Source of the DNA: Candidatus Dechloromonas phosphorivorans
GTDB lineage: Bacteria > Pseudomonadota > Gammaproteobacteria > Burkholderiales > Rhodocyclaceae
Reading direction: 5' to 3'
Length of the DNA: 64,000 nt
NCBI GenBank assembly: GCA_016714975.1
Contig: JADKBR010000001.1
Span: forward strand, 620,001-684,000
Of the stretch, positions 17,514-27,090 are shown piece by piece (the first letter of the stretch is position 1; every line of letters starts with the position of its first letter). The notes under the pieces were generated by a model. That model was given only the letters and a program-made list of their open reading frames with translations. It did not search any database and was not told the DNA's origin. A program made the position numbers and the translations under genes.

Positions 17514-18189
17514 GGTTGCCGTCGTGCTTGATGCGGCCGTCTTCCATGATGATCTGGCGGCGCGCGCGGGCACCCATCGCCTGGTCATGGGTGACGACGA
17601 TCAGTGTGACGCCGCTGGCATTCAGCGCTTCGAGCAAGCTGACGACCTCTTCGCCAGTATGGCGGTCGAGGTTGCCGGTCGGCTCGTCGGCGAGGATCAG
17701 GGCCGGCTGCATGATCGTCGCGCGGGCGATGGCGACGCGCTGACGCTGACCACCGGAGAGCTGGTCGGGCCGGTGGTCGGCGCGATTCTCCAGGCCAAAG
17801 CCGGCCAGCGCCTTGGCGACGCGGGTGTTGCGCTCGCGGGCCGGGATGCCGGCCAGCATCATCGGCAGGGCAATGTTTTCGGCGGCAGTCAGGCGCGGCA
17901 CCAGATGAAAACTCTGAAAGACGAAGCCAATGCGTTCGCTGCGTACCCGCGCCTGTTCGTCGGGCGACAGCGTCGTTACGTCGCGCCCTTCGAGCAGATA
18001 GGCGCCAGCATTGGGGCGGTCGAGCAGGCCGAGCAGGTTGAGCAGCGTCGATTTGCCGGAGCCGGACGGCCCCATCACCGCGACGTATTCGCCATTGTCG
18101 ATGCGCAAGTCCAGCCCCGCCAGCGCGTGGACCGCAGCATCGCCGAGCTGGAAGACGCGCTCGATGCCCTTGAGTTCGATCAGCGCCAT
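17500..18189 (-). CDS. ABC transporter ATP-binding protein (MacB/LolD-like)
   Basis: A 229-residue ATPase with Walker A GPSGSGKST, the ABC signature LSGGQRQRVAIARA, Walker B ALILADEPTGNLD, and the H-loop VVTHDQAM. This size and the NLDRHTGEEV stretch place it in the MacB/LolD (type VII) group that powers mechanotransmission rather than direct transport. It starts at ATG 18189 (MALIELKGIERVFQLG), four bases after the adaptor gene stop, and overlaps the first permease. Confidence 0.93.
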   Translation of the reverse strand: MALIELKGIERVFQLGDAAVHALAGLDLRIDNGEYVAVMGPSGSGKSTLLNLLGLLDRPNAGAYLLEGRDVTTLSPDEQARVRSERIGFVFQSFHLVPRLTAAENIALPMMLAGIPARERNTRVAKALAGFGLENRADHRPDQLSGGQRQRVAIARATIMQPALILADEPTGNLDRHTGEEVVSLLEALNASGVTLIVVTHDQAMGARARRQIIMEDGRIKHDGNHAPG

Positions 18190-18193
18190 GCGC

Positions 18194-19342
18194 CTATCTG
18201 GCCTTGGCTTTTTCGTCGGGCGATACCGTGGCGCCGGCCTTGACGCCTTCCTTTTCAAGCGACGTGACGATGCGGTCGCCGGCGGCCAGCCCATCCAGGA
18301 TTTCGGTGTATTCCCAGTTGGCGAGGCCGGTCTTGACCTTGCGTTCCTCGAGCTTGCCGCTGCCGGCGTTGAACAACAGCACCCTGCCGCCCTCCTGGAT
18401 GGCTGCAGTCGGAATGCGCAAGACCTTGTCGCGGCCATCGAGAATGATCTCGACGTCAGCGCTGTAGCCGACCAGCAGCTTGCCGGTTTCGTCAGGCCTG
18501 GCGAAATCGACCTCGACATCGACCGTTCGCGCCTGCTTCTCGACTGCCGACACATAGGGCGCGACGCGCCGCACCTTGCCCGGCAGTTGCTTGCCCGGCA
18601 GCGCATCGAGTGTCACGCGCACCGTCTGGCCGACGTTGATTTTCGGCGCATCGACCTCGTCCATCGGCGCCTTGACGTAGAGGCAGGAGTCGTCGATCAG
18701 GTCGATCGCCGGCGGGGTCGGCACGCCGGGCGGCGACGGCGTCGAATATTCGCCCAGCTCGCCGACGATCTTGGCGACAGTGCCGTCGAACGGTGCATAG
18801 AGCGCGACCCGGCCTTGCTCGACACGCGTGGCTTTCAGCCTGGCCTCGGCCTGTGCGATGTCCGCTTTGGCGGTATTGCAGCCGGCGCGCTTGACCTCGG
18901 CCTCGGTACGTGCCGCCTCTTCCCTGCTGGTCGAGACGAAACCCTTATCGCGCAGTTCACTCTGCCTTTTTGCCTCTTTTTCGGCGTTGCCCGCAGCGAT
19001 GCAGGCTTCCTCGCTGCGTCTGGAAGCAAGCACGATCTGGCTCTGCGACAGCGCAGCCTGAGCCTGCTGGTCGTCGTTCCACAGCTTGAGCAGCAACTGT
19101 CCCTTCTTGACCCGGTCGCCCTCCTTGACGCCGAGATACTCGATGCGTCCGCCGATGATGGTCGAAAGTTTGGTGCGCTGGCAGGCTTCGACGGTACCGG
19201 CACGGGTATTGGCCAGCGTCGCTTCGACCTTGCCTTCGGCGACTTCCGTCAGGGTCACCGGAAGGGGTTTGGGACGGCTGAACCAGTAGAGCCCGATACC
19301 AAGCAGTGCAACGACAACAATTGAGATGGCCAGGCGGCGCAT
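18194..19342 (-). CDS. MacA-like periplasmic adaptor (HlyD/RND-type membrane fusion protein)
   Basis: A 382-residue protein with an N-terminal membrane anchor (LAISIVVVALLGIGLYWF), a split lipoyl domain, a hairpin rich in Ala/Lys/Glu (about residues 95-185), and a beta-barrel plus membrane-proximal domain (VEIILDGRDKVLRIPTAAIQEG). Adaptors of this type bridge the inner-membrane ABC pump to an outer-membrane TolC channel. It is first in a four-gene operon with the ATPase and the two permeases. No outer-membrane channel gene is present locally. An AGGA ribosome site precedes the ATG. Confidence 0.9.
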   Translation of the reverse strand: MRRLAISIVVVALLGIGLYWFSRPKPLPVTLTEVAEGKVEATLANTRAGTVEACQRTKLSTIIGGRIEYLGVKEGDRVKKGQLLLKLWNDDQQAQAALSQSQIVLASRRSEEACIAAGNAEKEAKRQSELRDKGFVSTSREEAARTEAEVKRAGCNTAKADIAQAEARLKATRVEQGRVALYAPFDGTVAKIVGELGEYSTPSPPGVPTPPAIDLIDDSCLYVKAPMDEVDAPKINVGQTVRVTLDALPGKQLPGKVRRVAPYVSAVEKQARTVDVEVDFARPDETGKLLVGYSADVEIILDGRDKVLRIPTAAIQEGGRVLLFNAGSGKLEERKVKTGLANWEYTEILDGLAAGDRIVTSLEKEGVKAGATVSPDEKAKAR

Positions 19343-19656
19343 GCGAAATTCCTAACGAGAACCGGGCGACCACCCGGAGGGTGCGTGACTGATGATTGCT
19401 CCAAGAGCGCCTTGACAGAGCGATTCGCTGATCGGTGCCACGCTTGGGGGGATGAGGAAGGCGCCAAATGGTCTGTCTTTTCGTATATCCCAGCCCGGCA
19501 GAAACGTTCCAGCGTGGCTGAGCGAACATGCCGTCATTCTGACTGATTGCTGGAGTTTGTCCAATACTTGGTCTCTGCGCATCTTCAATCACGCTTGACC
19601 GCCCCCGCGGTGCTTCATGCTGACGAAAACGCCCGCAGGGGCCCGCAAGCCAGCCG
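19343..19656. other. Intergenic region, no gene found
   Basis: This 314-base stretch lies between the end of the patatin gene and the start of the macA-like gene, both on the minus strand. It must hold the promoter of the export operon, but no good -35/-10 pair stands out. A GCCC-CTGC-GGGC hairpin followed by GTTTTC just past the patatin stop is a weak terminator candidate. Short frames here look like chance. Confidence 0.5.
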
Positions 19657-22600
19657 TCAGAGCCTCTGTATTTCCTTCTGTGGCGAGCTGGAGAGCACCA
19701 GATGCCACAGGCTCTGCAGGAGTGCCGGGTCTGCTTCGGCGATGATCCCGTCAAGAGTGGGCGGCATGTCAACCAATATGCCCTCGTCCCTGTAGCTCTC
19801 CTGCAGCTTGCGCATGCCTTTCCGTCCCAACCCCATGCGGCGCAGGTGATCCTGGATTCGGTAGTAGACCAGCCCCCACGGCTTTCCGGCGACCGGTCTT
19901 GCCAGCAACGCCAAACCCACCGGGAACACGAAATCCTTCTCTTTGCCGAAGGGATCGCTCACACGGAGTTCCAGCACTTGCAGCATGAGTCTGTGACTAC
20001 CCGTGTTGGCAATCCAGCCATTCGCACCGGCGAGGAGTCGCGCCTTGTCCGTTTTTTCCGGACACTCGGCGGGGTCCGCTGCGTTTGCACCGCCCCCAGC
20101 TCCCAGAGCTGCATAGTGGCCGACGATAATCCGGCGCACATGTTCCAGTTCGACAAAGTTGATCTGGTCTTCCCATCCGGCGGCCCCCACCTCGACGGGG
20201 TCGGCCAGGATCAACTCGCCGCTTCCCAGACCCAGGTGGCGGCGGCAGAACTGCTGGAAGCGGGCGCCGTAGGTGGCCACGCAGATAGCCCAGGTGACCC
20301 GGAACATGCCAGCCCATGACCAGTGGCGAAAGAGATTCATCCAGCCGCGATTACCGGGGTGGTCGTGCTCCTCATCGAGCCGCAAATCGACGTAGACGTT
20401 CTCCATGAGTTGTATCAGCGTGTTGCACAGGTAGAAGCCCGCCCGCATTTCGCTCTCGGAGGGTGGGAGCATGGTGACACGCCCATGTTTCTCCTTCTCG
20501 CTGTCCTGCTCCACACGGTTGGACAACTTGACCCATTCGGGATAGATCTGACTGTCCAGGAAGCGCAGGTTGGCATCCAGGCGCATGCGGTCGTAGATCT
20601 TTTGCAGCTCCGCACCATGCCTGGAGAAGGCGGCTTGCCCAGCGGCGCTGGGCGGGAACCACTGCTCGGACAGGGTGTGGAAGAGGACTTCATGATCGCA
20701 GGGCAGATCCCTGTCCGCCTTGCCCTGCCGTTTGGCCTGGCGACTGGCCTCGGTGGCCTCTTCCCGGGCCTGGTCCAATACCTGCATGGTTATGTGTTCT
20801 CCCAGTTTGCGGTAGCTCTCGAACTGCGATTCGCCGTACCACTGGTCACCGGTGCTTTCGTGGGGGAATTCGCGGTTCTGGGCTTTGTACTGCCTGACGT
20901 CGGTGGGCTCGTTGCCAGTCATCGAGGCCTTGATGTAGAGAAGGTAGCCTGAGGTGGCCACCGGGTCGTGGCGTTCATAGTGGATGGTCCCCACGGCGCA
21001 GTGGAAACGACTGTGGCCCGTATCCGGATCGGGAGCGATGGCACGGGGATCGATCACGATCTCGATGCCGAGGTCGATCTGGCACTTGCGGATCGCGTTG
21101 CCCAGATCCTCGAAGCTGTAGCCGCCGTCACAGCCCGCGTCGCAGGCTATGATGTAGCGGCAGCGGCGGCGCACGAGCTCATAGATGCCCAGGTTCTCGA
21201 AATGTCCGCCGTCGCTCAGGTACACGAATGGGCTGGCATCGGTGGTTGAGGCCATCAGCTCCGCCAGCAGGCTGGGAATGCAATGCTTGGGTCCTGGCGC
21301 GGTCCACTGCTCGAGCTCACGCGTGTTTTGCATCCACCAACCCAGGCGCACGTTGAAAACCGTCATCAGCAAGGCGGTAGCGGGGTTGGTGTGGTAGCCG
21401 GCATTTGGGCTGGCCGCGGCGCCCGAGATGGTCACAGGCGTGCCCAAGGCAAGCCAGCCGAGCCTCGCGCCCGCCTTTGCCCCCTTGACTGGCCAGGACA
21501 AGTACTGCTCCGTCTTCTGGAAAGCCGCGACATCGGCATCGCCGGTGCCTGGAAGCTGATAGCCGCAGAACGCCGGCGTGAACACGAAGGAAGCGGCCTT
21601 GCGCTCCTGCCAGGCCAGGTTCTTGCAACACGAGATGTTCAGCGCTGTATTGATCAGTGGATACGGACGCTGCACGCTGTCGCCCTGCTTGAGATCGACC
21701 AGTTCGGGCGAATCCCCGGATTCCAGATTGGTGAACGGGTTGGCCTGCCGCCGCGAGTTGCTGGCTCCCAGGTAGCAACGCTCCAGACGATTGCGATAGA
21801 ACATGTGAAAGGCGAATACGTTGATGTCCACCCGCCTGTTTAGCAGGAAGACCAACAGACAGACAGCCACCATGAGCAAGAAAAATCGGCCCGATGAACT
21901 GCTGAGCGCACTCTCCGACGCTTTCGCGTAGGCTGTCAGGCTGCATCCCGGATCGGACTTGACTTGCAAAATCTCGCCCGTGGCGCTGCCTTCCTTCATG
22001 TCTACGCTGAGGCGGTAGGCGGAGCGCAGACTGGCGATGGACGAATCCGGGACGGGCTTGCATACTGCGCTCCCGGCCTCTCCGCCCAGCGTGACGATGG
22101 CCGTATGCAGTACCACGGAGAGCAGCACGAACAAGCCTGCCACGAATACCCACGGCGCGACGACGGCAAGTACGTTCTTCCAGCCACCCTTGCCATTGCC
22201 GGTGGACGGGCTTTGGCCCAGCAGCACGCCGACAACCGTGGTCGCCAGCCAGGCCACCCCACCCATGGCCGTGATCCAGGCACCGGCGTAGGACACGCCG
22301 TAACTGCCCAGCAACGCCACGCCGGCGAGGGCTAGCCAGCCTATTGCCAGCGAGAGAAGGATGCCGCCAACGCGGCTCGCCCATTCCCGGGAGGCCTCCC
22401 GCAGTTTCCGTCCGGCCAGACCGATCGCGGCAGTGGCGAACAGCATGAGCAAGAGCAGGACCACAGAGGGACCCAGCACCATCAGCAACAGGCGTCCCGC
22501 CTCCAAATCTGCTCCAGCCCCCCCAGGAAACTGCGGCAGCGCCAACTGAGCACCCACACCAAGCACCAACGCGCCCATGGCTGCGCTCTTGATCACAACA

Positions 22601-23748
22601 TTTGGCCCGCCCAGACGAGATCCGCCCTCGCTCACCCCGGTTGCTGACTTTCCGAGCGACGCCTCGCGCTCGATGGCTGCGATTTCGAGCCCCCCCTTGC
22701 GTATTGCCCTCAGCAACAGCAGGGCCCCGCCGCCACTAACGATCATGGCCACCTTCTCTGGCTGCCCCCCGAGAATCCGCATAAGTACGTGTGGCAACGT
22801 CAGCAGGAGCCAGGGCAGGCAGAGCAACAGCAGGCCCAGCCCCCCGAGGATGAGCTGATTTAGGAACACGTTGCGCAGCCAGGTGGCCGCGCCGGCCATG
22901 GTGTCGGCGCTCAGGAGGCCGATACGGGGGGTGAGGTAATTGCTGAACTGGCGCAACCAGGACACCTGCCGTGGCTCGCGCACCGCACCACCGGCTTCCA
23001 CAGCAAGCTGCTGCTCGACCTCCAGAATGCCTCTTTTCTCGCGACTGACCCAGGCATGGAGCCAGCCGCCAATGTATCCACCACCTGACACGCTGGACAG
23101 GTAATCGACGCGGCGAAGCAAACCGAGTCGGGCAAGCGCCTGCACTACGCCCAAGTTGAATGTGGCGCTGCGGATACCCCCACCGGAGAAGGCCAGTCCC
23201 AGGAGCCTGGCCTGATGGGCTCGGACCACGGCATTATCGCATCTGGCAGCCTCTGTCTCCGGACACTGTCCGGCCTTTTCGCGACCCTGATTTATATCGT
23301 CGAGCTCTTTGCAGAGGACTTCGTCGAAAGTGTACGGAGGCAAGTCGGCCAGTACTTCCCGGGTAGCTGAATCAAATACGCCGGTGCTCGCCAGGGGCTT
23401 ATGGGAGGGCTCTCCCTGAAACAGTTGCAGAGCCTCCCTCGTAGCGTCGTCGAACCGCCCATGTGGCTCGCCTTGGTAGCATTCCTGCGCCGCAAGCTGG
23501 CGTTGCAAGTTCGCCACCTCGATGCGGACCGCTCGCAGGGTGTTCTGTGTAATCCGTCCGTGCTGCACCCAACCATAAGTGGCCCGCAGCCTGTTGACTG
23601 CTTGCGTGATCTCTTCCTGCGAACGGCCCGCCGCATCCACCTTGACTTCGTCCGGCGAGTTGCCACGCTCGGGAAAAAGCCCCAGCCCCTCCAATGCACT
23701 GAGCAGATCCCGGTACTCAAGCTCCTGCTTCTCGTCTTGTGCTTTCAT
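19657..23748 (-). CDS. Giant patatin-like phospholipase with inserted membrane domain
   Basis: A 1363-residue protein. N-terminal residues 1-150 include two peptidoglycan-binding-like repeats (GRFDDATREALQLFQ and TGVFDSATREVL). A patatin core follows: oxyanion loop FSGGGIRSATFNLG near residue 190 and nucleophile Ser221 in SSVSGGGYIGG. Roughly eight hydrophobic helices lie between about residues 300 and 680. The catalytic Asp is in DGGHFENLGIYEL near residue 846. The C-terminal third is soluble and rich in charged residues. Patatins hydrolyse acyl ester bonds of lipids; the membrane insert suggests inner-membrane anchoring. The ATG at 23748 is preceded by GGGAGG; an upstream in-frame ATG at 23799 lacks this site. 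No partner gene is evident. Confidence 0.8.
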   Translation of the reverse strand: MKAQDEKQELEYRDLLSALEGLGLFPERGNSPDEVKVDAAGRSQEEITQAVNRLRATYGWVQHGRITQNTLRAVRIEVANLQRQLAAQECYQGEPHGRFDDATREALQLFQGEPSHKPLASTGVFDSATREVLADLPPYTFDEVLCKELDDINQGREKAGQCPETEAARCDNAVVRAHQARLLGLAFSGGGIRSATFNLGVVQALARLGLLRRVDYLSSVSGGGYIGGWLHAWVSREKRGILEVEQQLAVEAGGAVREPRQVSWLRQFSNYLTPRIGLLSADTMAGAATWLRNVFLNQLILGGLGLLLLCLPWLLLTLPHVLMRILGGQPEKVAMIVSGGGALLLLRAIRKGGLEIAAIEREASLGKSATGVSEGGSRLGGPNVVIKSAAMGALVLGVGAQLALPQFPGGAGADLEAGRLLLMVLGPSVVLLLLMLFATAAIGLAGRKLREASREWASRVGGILLSLAIGWLALAGVALLGSYGVSYAGAWITAMGGVAWLATTVVGVLLGQSPSTGNGKGGWKNVLAVVAPWVFVAGLFVLLSVVLHTAIVTLGGEAGSAVCKPVPDSSIASLRSAYRLSVDMKEGSATGEILQVKSDPGCSLTAYAKASESALSSSSGRFFLLMVAVCLLVFLLNRRVDINVFAFHMFYRNRLERCYLGASNSRRQANPFTNLESGDSPELVDLKQGDSVQRPYPLINTALNISCCKNLAWQERKAASFVFTPAFCGYQLPGTGDADVAAFQKTEQYLSWPVKGAKAGARLGWLALGTPVTISGAAASPNAGYHTNPATALLMTVFNVRLGWWMQNTRELEQWTAPGPKHCIPSLLAELMASTTDASPFVYLSDGGHFENLGIYELVRRRCRYIIACDAGCDGGYSFEDLGNAIRKCQIDLGIEIVIDPRAIAPDPDTGHSRFHCAVGTIHYERHDPVATSGYLLYIKASMTGNEPTDVRQYKAQNREFPHESTGDQWYGESQFESYRKLGEHITMQVLDQAREEATEASRQAKRQGKADRDLPCDHEVLFHTLSEQWFPPSAAGQAAFSRHGAELQKIYDRMRLDANLRFLDSQIYPEWVKLSNRVEQDSEKEKHGRVTMLPPSESEMRAGFYLCNTLIQLMENVYVDLRLDEEHDHPGNRGWMNLFRHWSWAGMFRVTWAICVATYGARFQQFCRRHLGLGSGELILADPVEVGAAGWEDQINFVELEHVRRIIVGHYAALGAGGGANAADPAECPEKTDKARLLAGANGWIANTGSHRLMLQVLELRVSDPFGKEKDFVFPVGLALLARPVAGKPWGLVYYRIQDHLRRMGLGRKGMRKLQESYRDEGILVDMPPTLDGIIAEADPALLQSLWHLVLSSSPQKEIQRL

Positions 23749-24262
23749 GTCACTCCTCCCAAGGTCACGCACGAAACGGCGCATCGGGGTAAGACGCATA
23801 TTCCAATACGGCCGCCTGAAACCTCACGATGACCAAACCTGCTCGCCGACCAGGGTCCACCACGGCTTATCGTCACGATTTCAGCATAAGCACCGCCGTT
23901 CTCTTTGTCCAGCGAATGGGGAGCCTCGGGTTGGTCAATGACGACTGGCGAATTCGTGGTTGTTCGCAGATTCAGCCCGGAGAATCCAAGGCGCGATTGT
24001 TGCTGACAAGGACTGCCAGCAAAAAAAGGGGGGCTTTCTGTATGATCCAACTGGAGAACACAGGACCCACCCCCGCATGATGACAAAACGTGGGCTGTCT
24101 TCTATGGTCATCAATGCTTGTCAAGCTCGCAGACGTGGCCCGAGGCGCGCGGATCGGCATGATTTGGGTTGGCGACAGAATGACAGCCGACCGGTCGGGA
24201 GTCACGCGATGGCTGAAAAAGTGAAGACTGTGAAAAACCGGTAGCGAGACGATGGTGATCCG
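23749..24262. other. Intergenic region between divergent genes, no gene found
   Basis: These 514 bases separate the patatin gene (minus) from the corC-like gene (plus) and must hold both promoters. The base composition is less GC-rich than the neighbouring genes, with an A-run at 24021-24027 followed by a G-run. Short frames inside show no recognisable protein features or ribosome sites. I see no tRNA, repeat or clear promoter. Confidence 0.45.
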
Positions 24263-25579
24263 ATGGACATTCTGATAATTCTTTTCCTTGTGCTGCTGAA
24301 CGGCATCTTCTCGCTGTCAGAAATGGCGCTGGTTTCGTCTCGGAAGTCACGCCTTCAGCAGTGGAGTGATGAAGGCAAAGGCGGCGCCACAATCGCGCTA
24401 AGCCTGTCGCGAGACCCGGGCTATTTTCTGTCGACGATCCAAGTCGGCATCACGCTCATCGGTATCCTCAGTGGCGCTTATGGCGAAACGGCCTTTGCCG
24501 GAAAGTTCGCCGCCTACCTGGGCCAGTTTTCCCCCGTGGAGCCATACGCCGACGCCATCGCGCTGACAACCGTGGTCATCGTCATCACCTACCTGTCGCT
24601 CATCATCGGCGAACTGGTGCCCAAGCAGCTGGCACTGCGCGATCCCGAACGAGTTGCCACTCTTGTCGCTCGCCCGCTGCACCTGCTGTCATCCATGATG
24701 GGGCCTCTGGTTTACTTCCTAAACTGGTCCTCGGAGAGGTCACTGAAATTGCTTGGCGTCGGCTCGGCAAAGGAGCAACCAGTGACCGAGGAGGAAATCA
24801 ATGTGTTGATGGAGCACGGTGCCGAAGCTGGCGTATTCGAGAAGACGGAGCAGGCGTTGGTTGCCAACATCCTGCGACTCGACCAGCAGCGCCTGGAATC
24901 GATCATGACACGTCGCGACGACCTCGCCTTTCTCGATGTTGAGGATGACTTCGAGAAGAACCGCCTCAAGCTGACTTCGAACAAACATGCGCGCTTGCCA
25001 GTGTGCAAGGGCGGACTGGAAAACGTTCTGGGTATTCTGGCGACAAAGGATCTTCTGGGACGGAGCTTGGCTGGTGAGTCACTCGATTTTTTTTCCGTGC
25101 TGCGCCACCCGCTTTTCGTGCCCGAAAGCATCAGTACGATGGAACTGCTGGAGACCTTCAAGAGCGCCCGCAATCATCTGGCGCTGGTGGTGGACGAATA
25201 CGGCAAGATACAGGGTCTCGTCACGCTCAATGATGTACTGGAAGCCATTGTCGGCGATATTCCATCGTACGAGTCGGCGGAGGACTCAGCGATGGTGCGC
25301 CGCGAGGACGGGAGCTGGCTGGTTGATGGCGCGCTTCCGGTGTACAAGTTCAAGAACACTTTCGCGCTGAACGAGCTACCCGAAGAGGAGCTGGGCAATT
25401 TTCAAACCATGGGTGGTTTTGTGATGATGTTTCTGGGACGCATTCCCAACGTTTCGGACCACTTTGAAGCTGGCGGGCTACGCTTCGAGGTCGTAGACAT
25501 GGACAGGAACCGCGTCGACAAGATCCTTGTGTTGGATGAACGTAGCGGAGCGGATGGGGCCGCGAAGCCCGTCGGTTGA
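24263..25579 (+). CDS. CNNM/CorC/HlyC family membrane protein (DUF21-CBS-CorC_HlyC)
   Basis: A 438-residue protein. An N-terminal DUF21 membrane domain (about 1-190) has helices ILIILFLVLLNGIFSLSEMA, STIQVGITLIGILSGAYG, and LTTVVIVITYLSLIIGEL. The CBS pair spans about 200-340 (IMTRRDDLAFLDV and YGKIQGLVTLNDVLEAIVGD). The C-terminal transporter-associated domain has GGFVMMFLGRIPNVSDHF. Relatives are linked to magnesium/cobalt efflux or resistance; older 'hemolysin' labels are not supported. It is divergent from the patatin gene. Confidence 0.92.
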   Translation: MDILIILFLVLLNGIFSLSEMALVSSRKSRLQQWSDEGKGGATIALSLSRDPGYFLSTIQVGITLIGILSGAYGETAFAGKFAAYLGQFSPVEPYADAIALTTVVIVITYLSLIIGELVPKQLALRDPERVATLVARPLHLLSSMMGPLVYFLNWSSERSLKLLGVGSAKEQPVTEEEINVLMEHGAEAGVFEKTEQALVANILRLDQQRLESIMTRRDDLAFLDVEDDFEKNRLKLTSNKHARLPVCKGGLENVLGILATKDLLGRSLAGESLDFFSVLRHPLFVPESISTMELLETFKSARNHLALVVDEYGKIQGLVTLNDVLEAIVGDIPSYESAEDSAMVRREDGSWLVDGALPVYKFKNTFALNELPEEELGNFQTMGGFVMMFLGRIPNVSDHFEAGGLRFEVVDMDRNRVDKILVLDERSGADGAAKPVG

Positions 25580-25725
25580 GCCGACCATGCCTGTCCGTGC
25601 AGTGCGGACAGCAAAGGGTGCCCGGTCGGCGTGCCGAGGACGAAATGCATTCTCGGATCCGACCAGCGCAGTCAGGCTCATGCAAACCTGATCGGCGTGA
25701 CGCGGCATGCCCGCGCCAATGGTCG

Positions 25726-27090
25726 CTAGAATCGGTAGGCGAGGCGCAGGCCACCCCAGTGGCGCCCCCAAGCCGTGATCGGCGCGCTGACTTCCTTCAG
25801 TATCACGAACTGGCCGCCGCCCATATCGCGGCGATAGGTCTGCAGCAGGAAGGGTTTCGTATTCTTCGCCGCCGCGATACCGGTTCGGTCTTTGAAGATA
25901 CGACGGTTGCGGCAATTGGCGGTGTTCCAGACGGGATCACCGCCCTGCGGCTTGCTGTAGGCCCGGTTGTGCATCGGGATGTAGCCGTTGCGGTCCACCG
26001 CGACACAGAACACCACACCCTCTAGCGCCGAGAGCATGCGTTCCTGCACCTCCGGAAAACAGCGCTCGGCGAGCGCGACATTCTTCAGCATGAACTGCTG
26101 CGGGTCGCTGCCAGCAATCGGCCGATAACGCTCGTCGAACAGGTCGTCCTCGGAAATGGCGCCATCCTCCAACGACTGTTCGAGGATGGCACTAAGCTGG
26201 TTCGCCGCCTCCTGCGCAGCGGCGATATAGCGCGAATCGCCCGTCTCGACGCCGCAGCCGGCGAGGAGTTCCATCAGGCCCTCGCCCACCCGCAGGAAAG
26301 TCTCGCTGCGATCACTCGCCAATTCCATCGACCGGGCCAGGCGTTGGGAACCATGTCCGACCTCGGCCACCGTTGCAGTCATGGCATGTGCGATCTCACC
26401 CGCGGCATGGGCCGCGCTTGTGATGTGACCAACGCCCGTCTCGATGTCAGCGAGCGCTTGCTGGAAGCTGCTCTTGGTCTCGTCCTCCCCGCGGATTTCG
26501 ATCTCGAGGGCAAGCGCGGCGATACGGGCATCGAGCGCCTGCAACGTCTGTTTGATTTCCTTGGACGAAGCCTCGACGCGCGTCGCCAGATCGCGCACGG
26601 CGTCGGCGACTACCCCAAATCCCAAACCAGCCTCACCGGCGTGCTTCGCTTCCACCGCCGCGTTGAAGGCGAGAAGCCGCGTCTGCAGCGCTATCTGCGT
26701 GACGTCGTCCGCCAACTCACCGACGCGGTGCAGCGTCTCCTTCACTTTCGGAAATTCGTCACCGACGGCCGCGACTGCCGAGCGTGCTGCGGAGACGCTG
26801 TCGAGGCTCTCGCGCGTGACCGACTCGATCGCCTGCTGTGACTCGTTGATGCGGCGCACCTCACCAGCAAGTGCTTGCATTGTTGCGATCTGGGCCTGCG
26901 CCGCCAGACCTGCATCGTCCAGAATGCCCCGAACTTCCGCCGCCTCAGCGCCAAGGTTGCTACTACTTCTCGAGATGGCCTCAATGTTCCGGCGCAGGAG
27001 CGCAACCTCCCCCCCGGCTTCACCCGAAGATACCGGGCGTTCCGCAGCGACGGACTTGTCTGAGCTTCCCCACAACGACCAATTTTTCAT
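25726..27090 (-). CDS. Soluble methyl-accepting chemotaxis protein with C-terminal sensor domain
   Basis: A 454-residue protein without signal peptide or membrane helices. The signalling region has the receptor tip motif LAFNAAVEAKHAGEAGLGFGV followed by VADAVRDLATRVEASSKEI. The C-terminal 110 residues form a separate domain with VDRNGYIPMHNRAYS, CRNRRIFKDRTG, YRRDMGGG, and SAPITAWGRHWGGLRLAY. This tail recurs at the end of many cytoplasmic-type receptors and resembles a Cache-like ligand domain; that resemblance is an inference. GGGAGAAGG precedes the ATG at 27090. No other che genes are near. Confidence 0.88.
   Translation of the reverse strand: MKNWSLWGSSDKSVAAERPVSSGEAGGEVALLRRNIEAISRSSSNLGAEAAEVRGILDDAGLAAQAQIATMQALAGEVRRINESQQAIESVTRESLDSVSAARSAVAAVGDEFPKVKETLHRVGELADDVTQIALQTRLLAFNAAVEAKHAGEAGLGFGVVADAVRDLATRVEASSKEIKQTLQALDARIAALALEIEIRGEDETKSSFQQALADIETGVGHITSAAHAAGEIAHAMTATVAEVGHGSQRLARSMELASDRSETFLRVGEGLMELLAGCGVETGDSRYIAAAQEAANQLSAILEQSLEDGAISEDDLFDERYRPIAGSDPQQFMLKNVALAERCFPEVQERMLSALEGVVFCVAVDRNGYIPMHNRAYSKPQGGDPVWNTANCRNRRIFKDRTGIAAAKNTKPFLLQTYRRDMGGGQFVILKEVSAPITAWGRHWGGLRLAYRF

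Noticed and set aside
23829..24244. Two short plus-strand frames between the patatin and corC-like genes
   Set aside because: They overlap each other, lack ribosome sites and show no recognisable motif.
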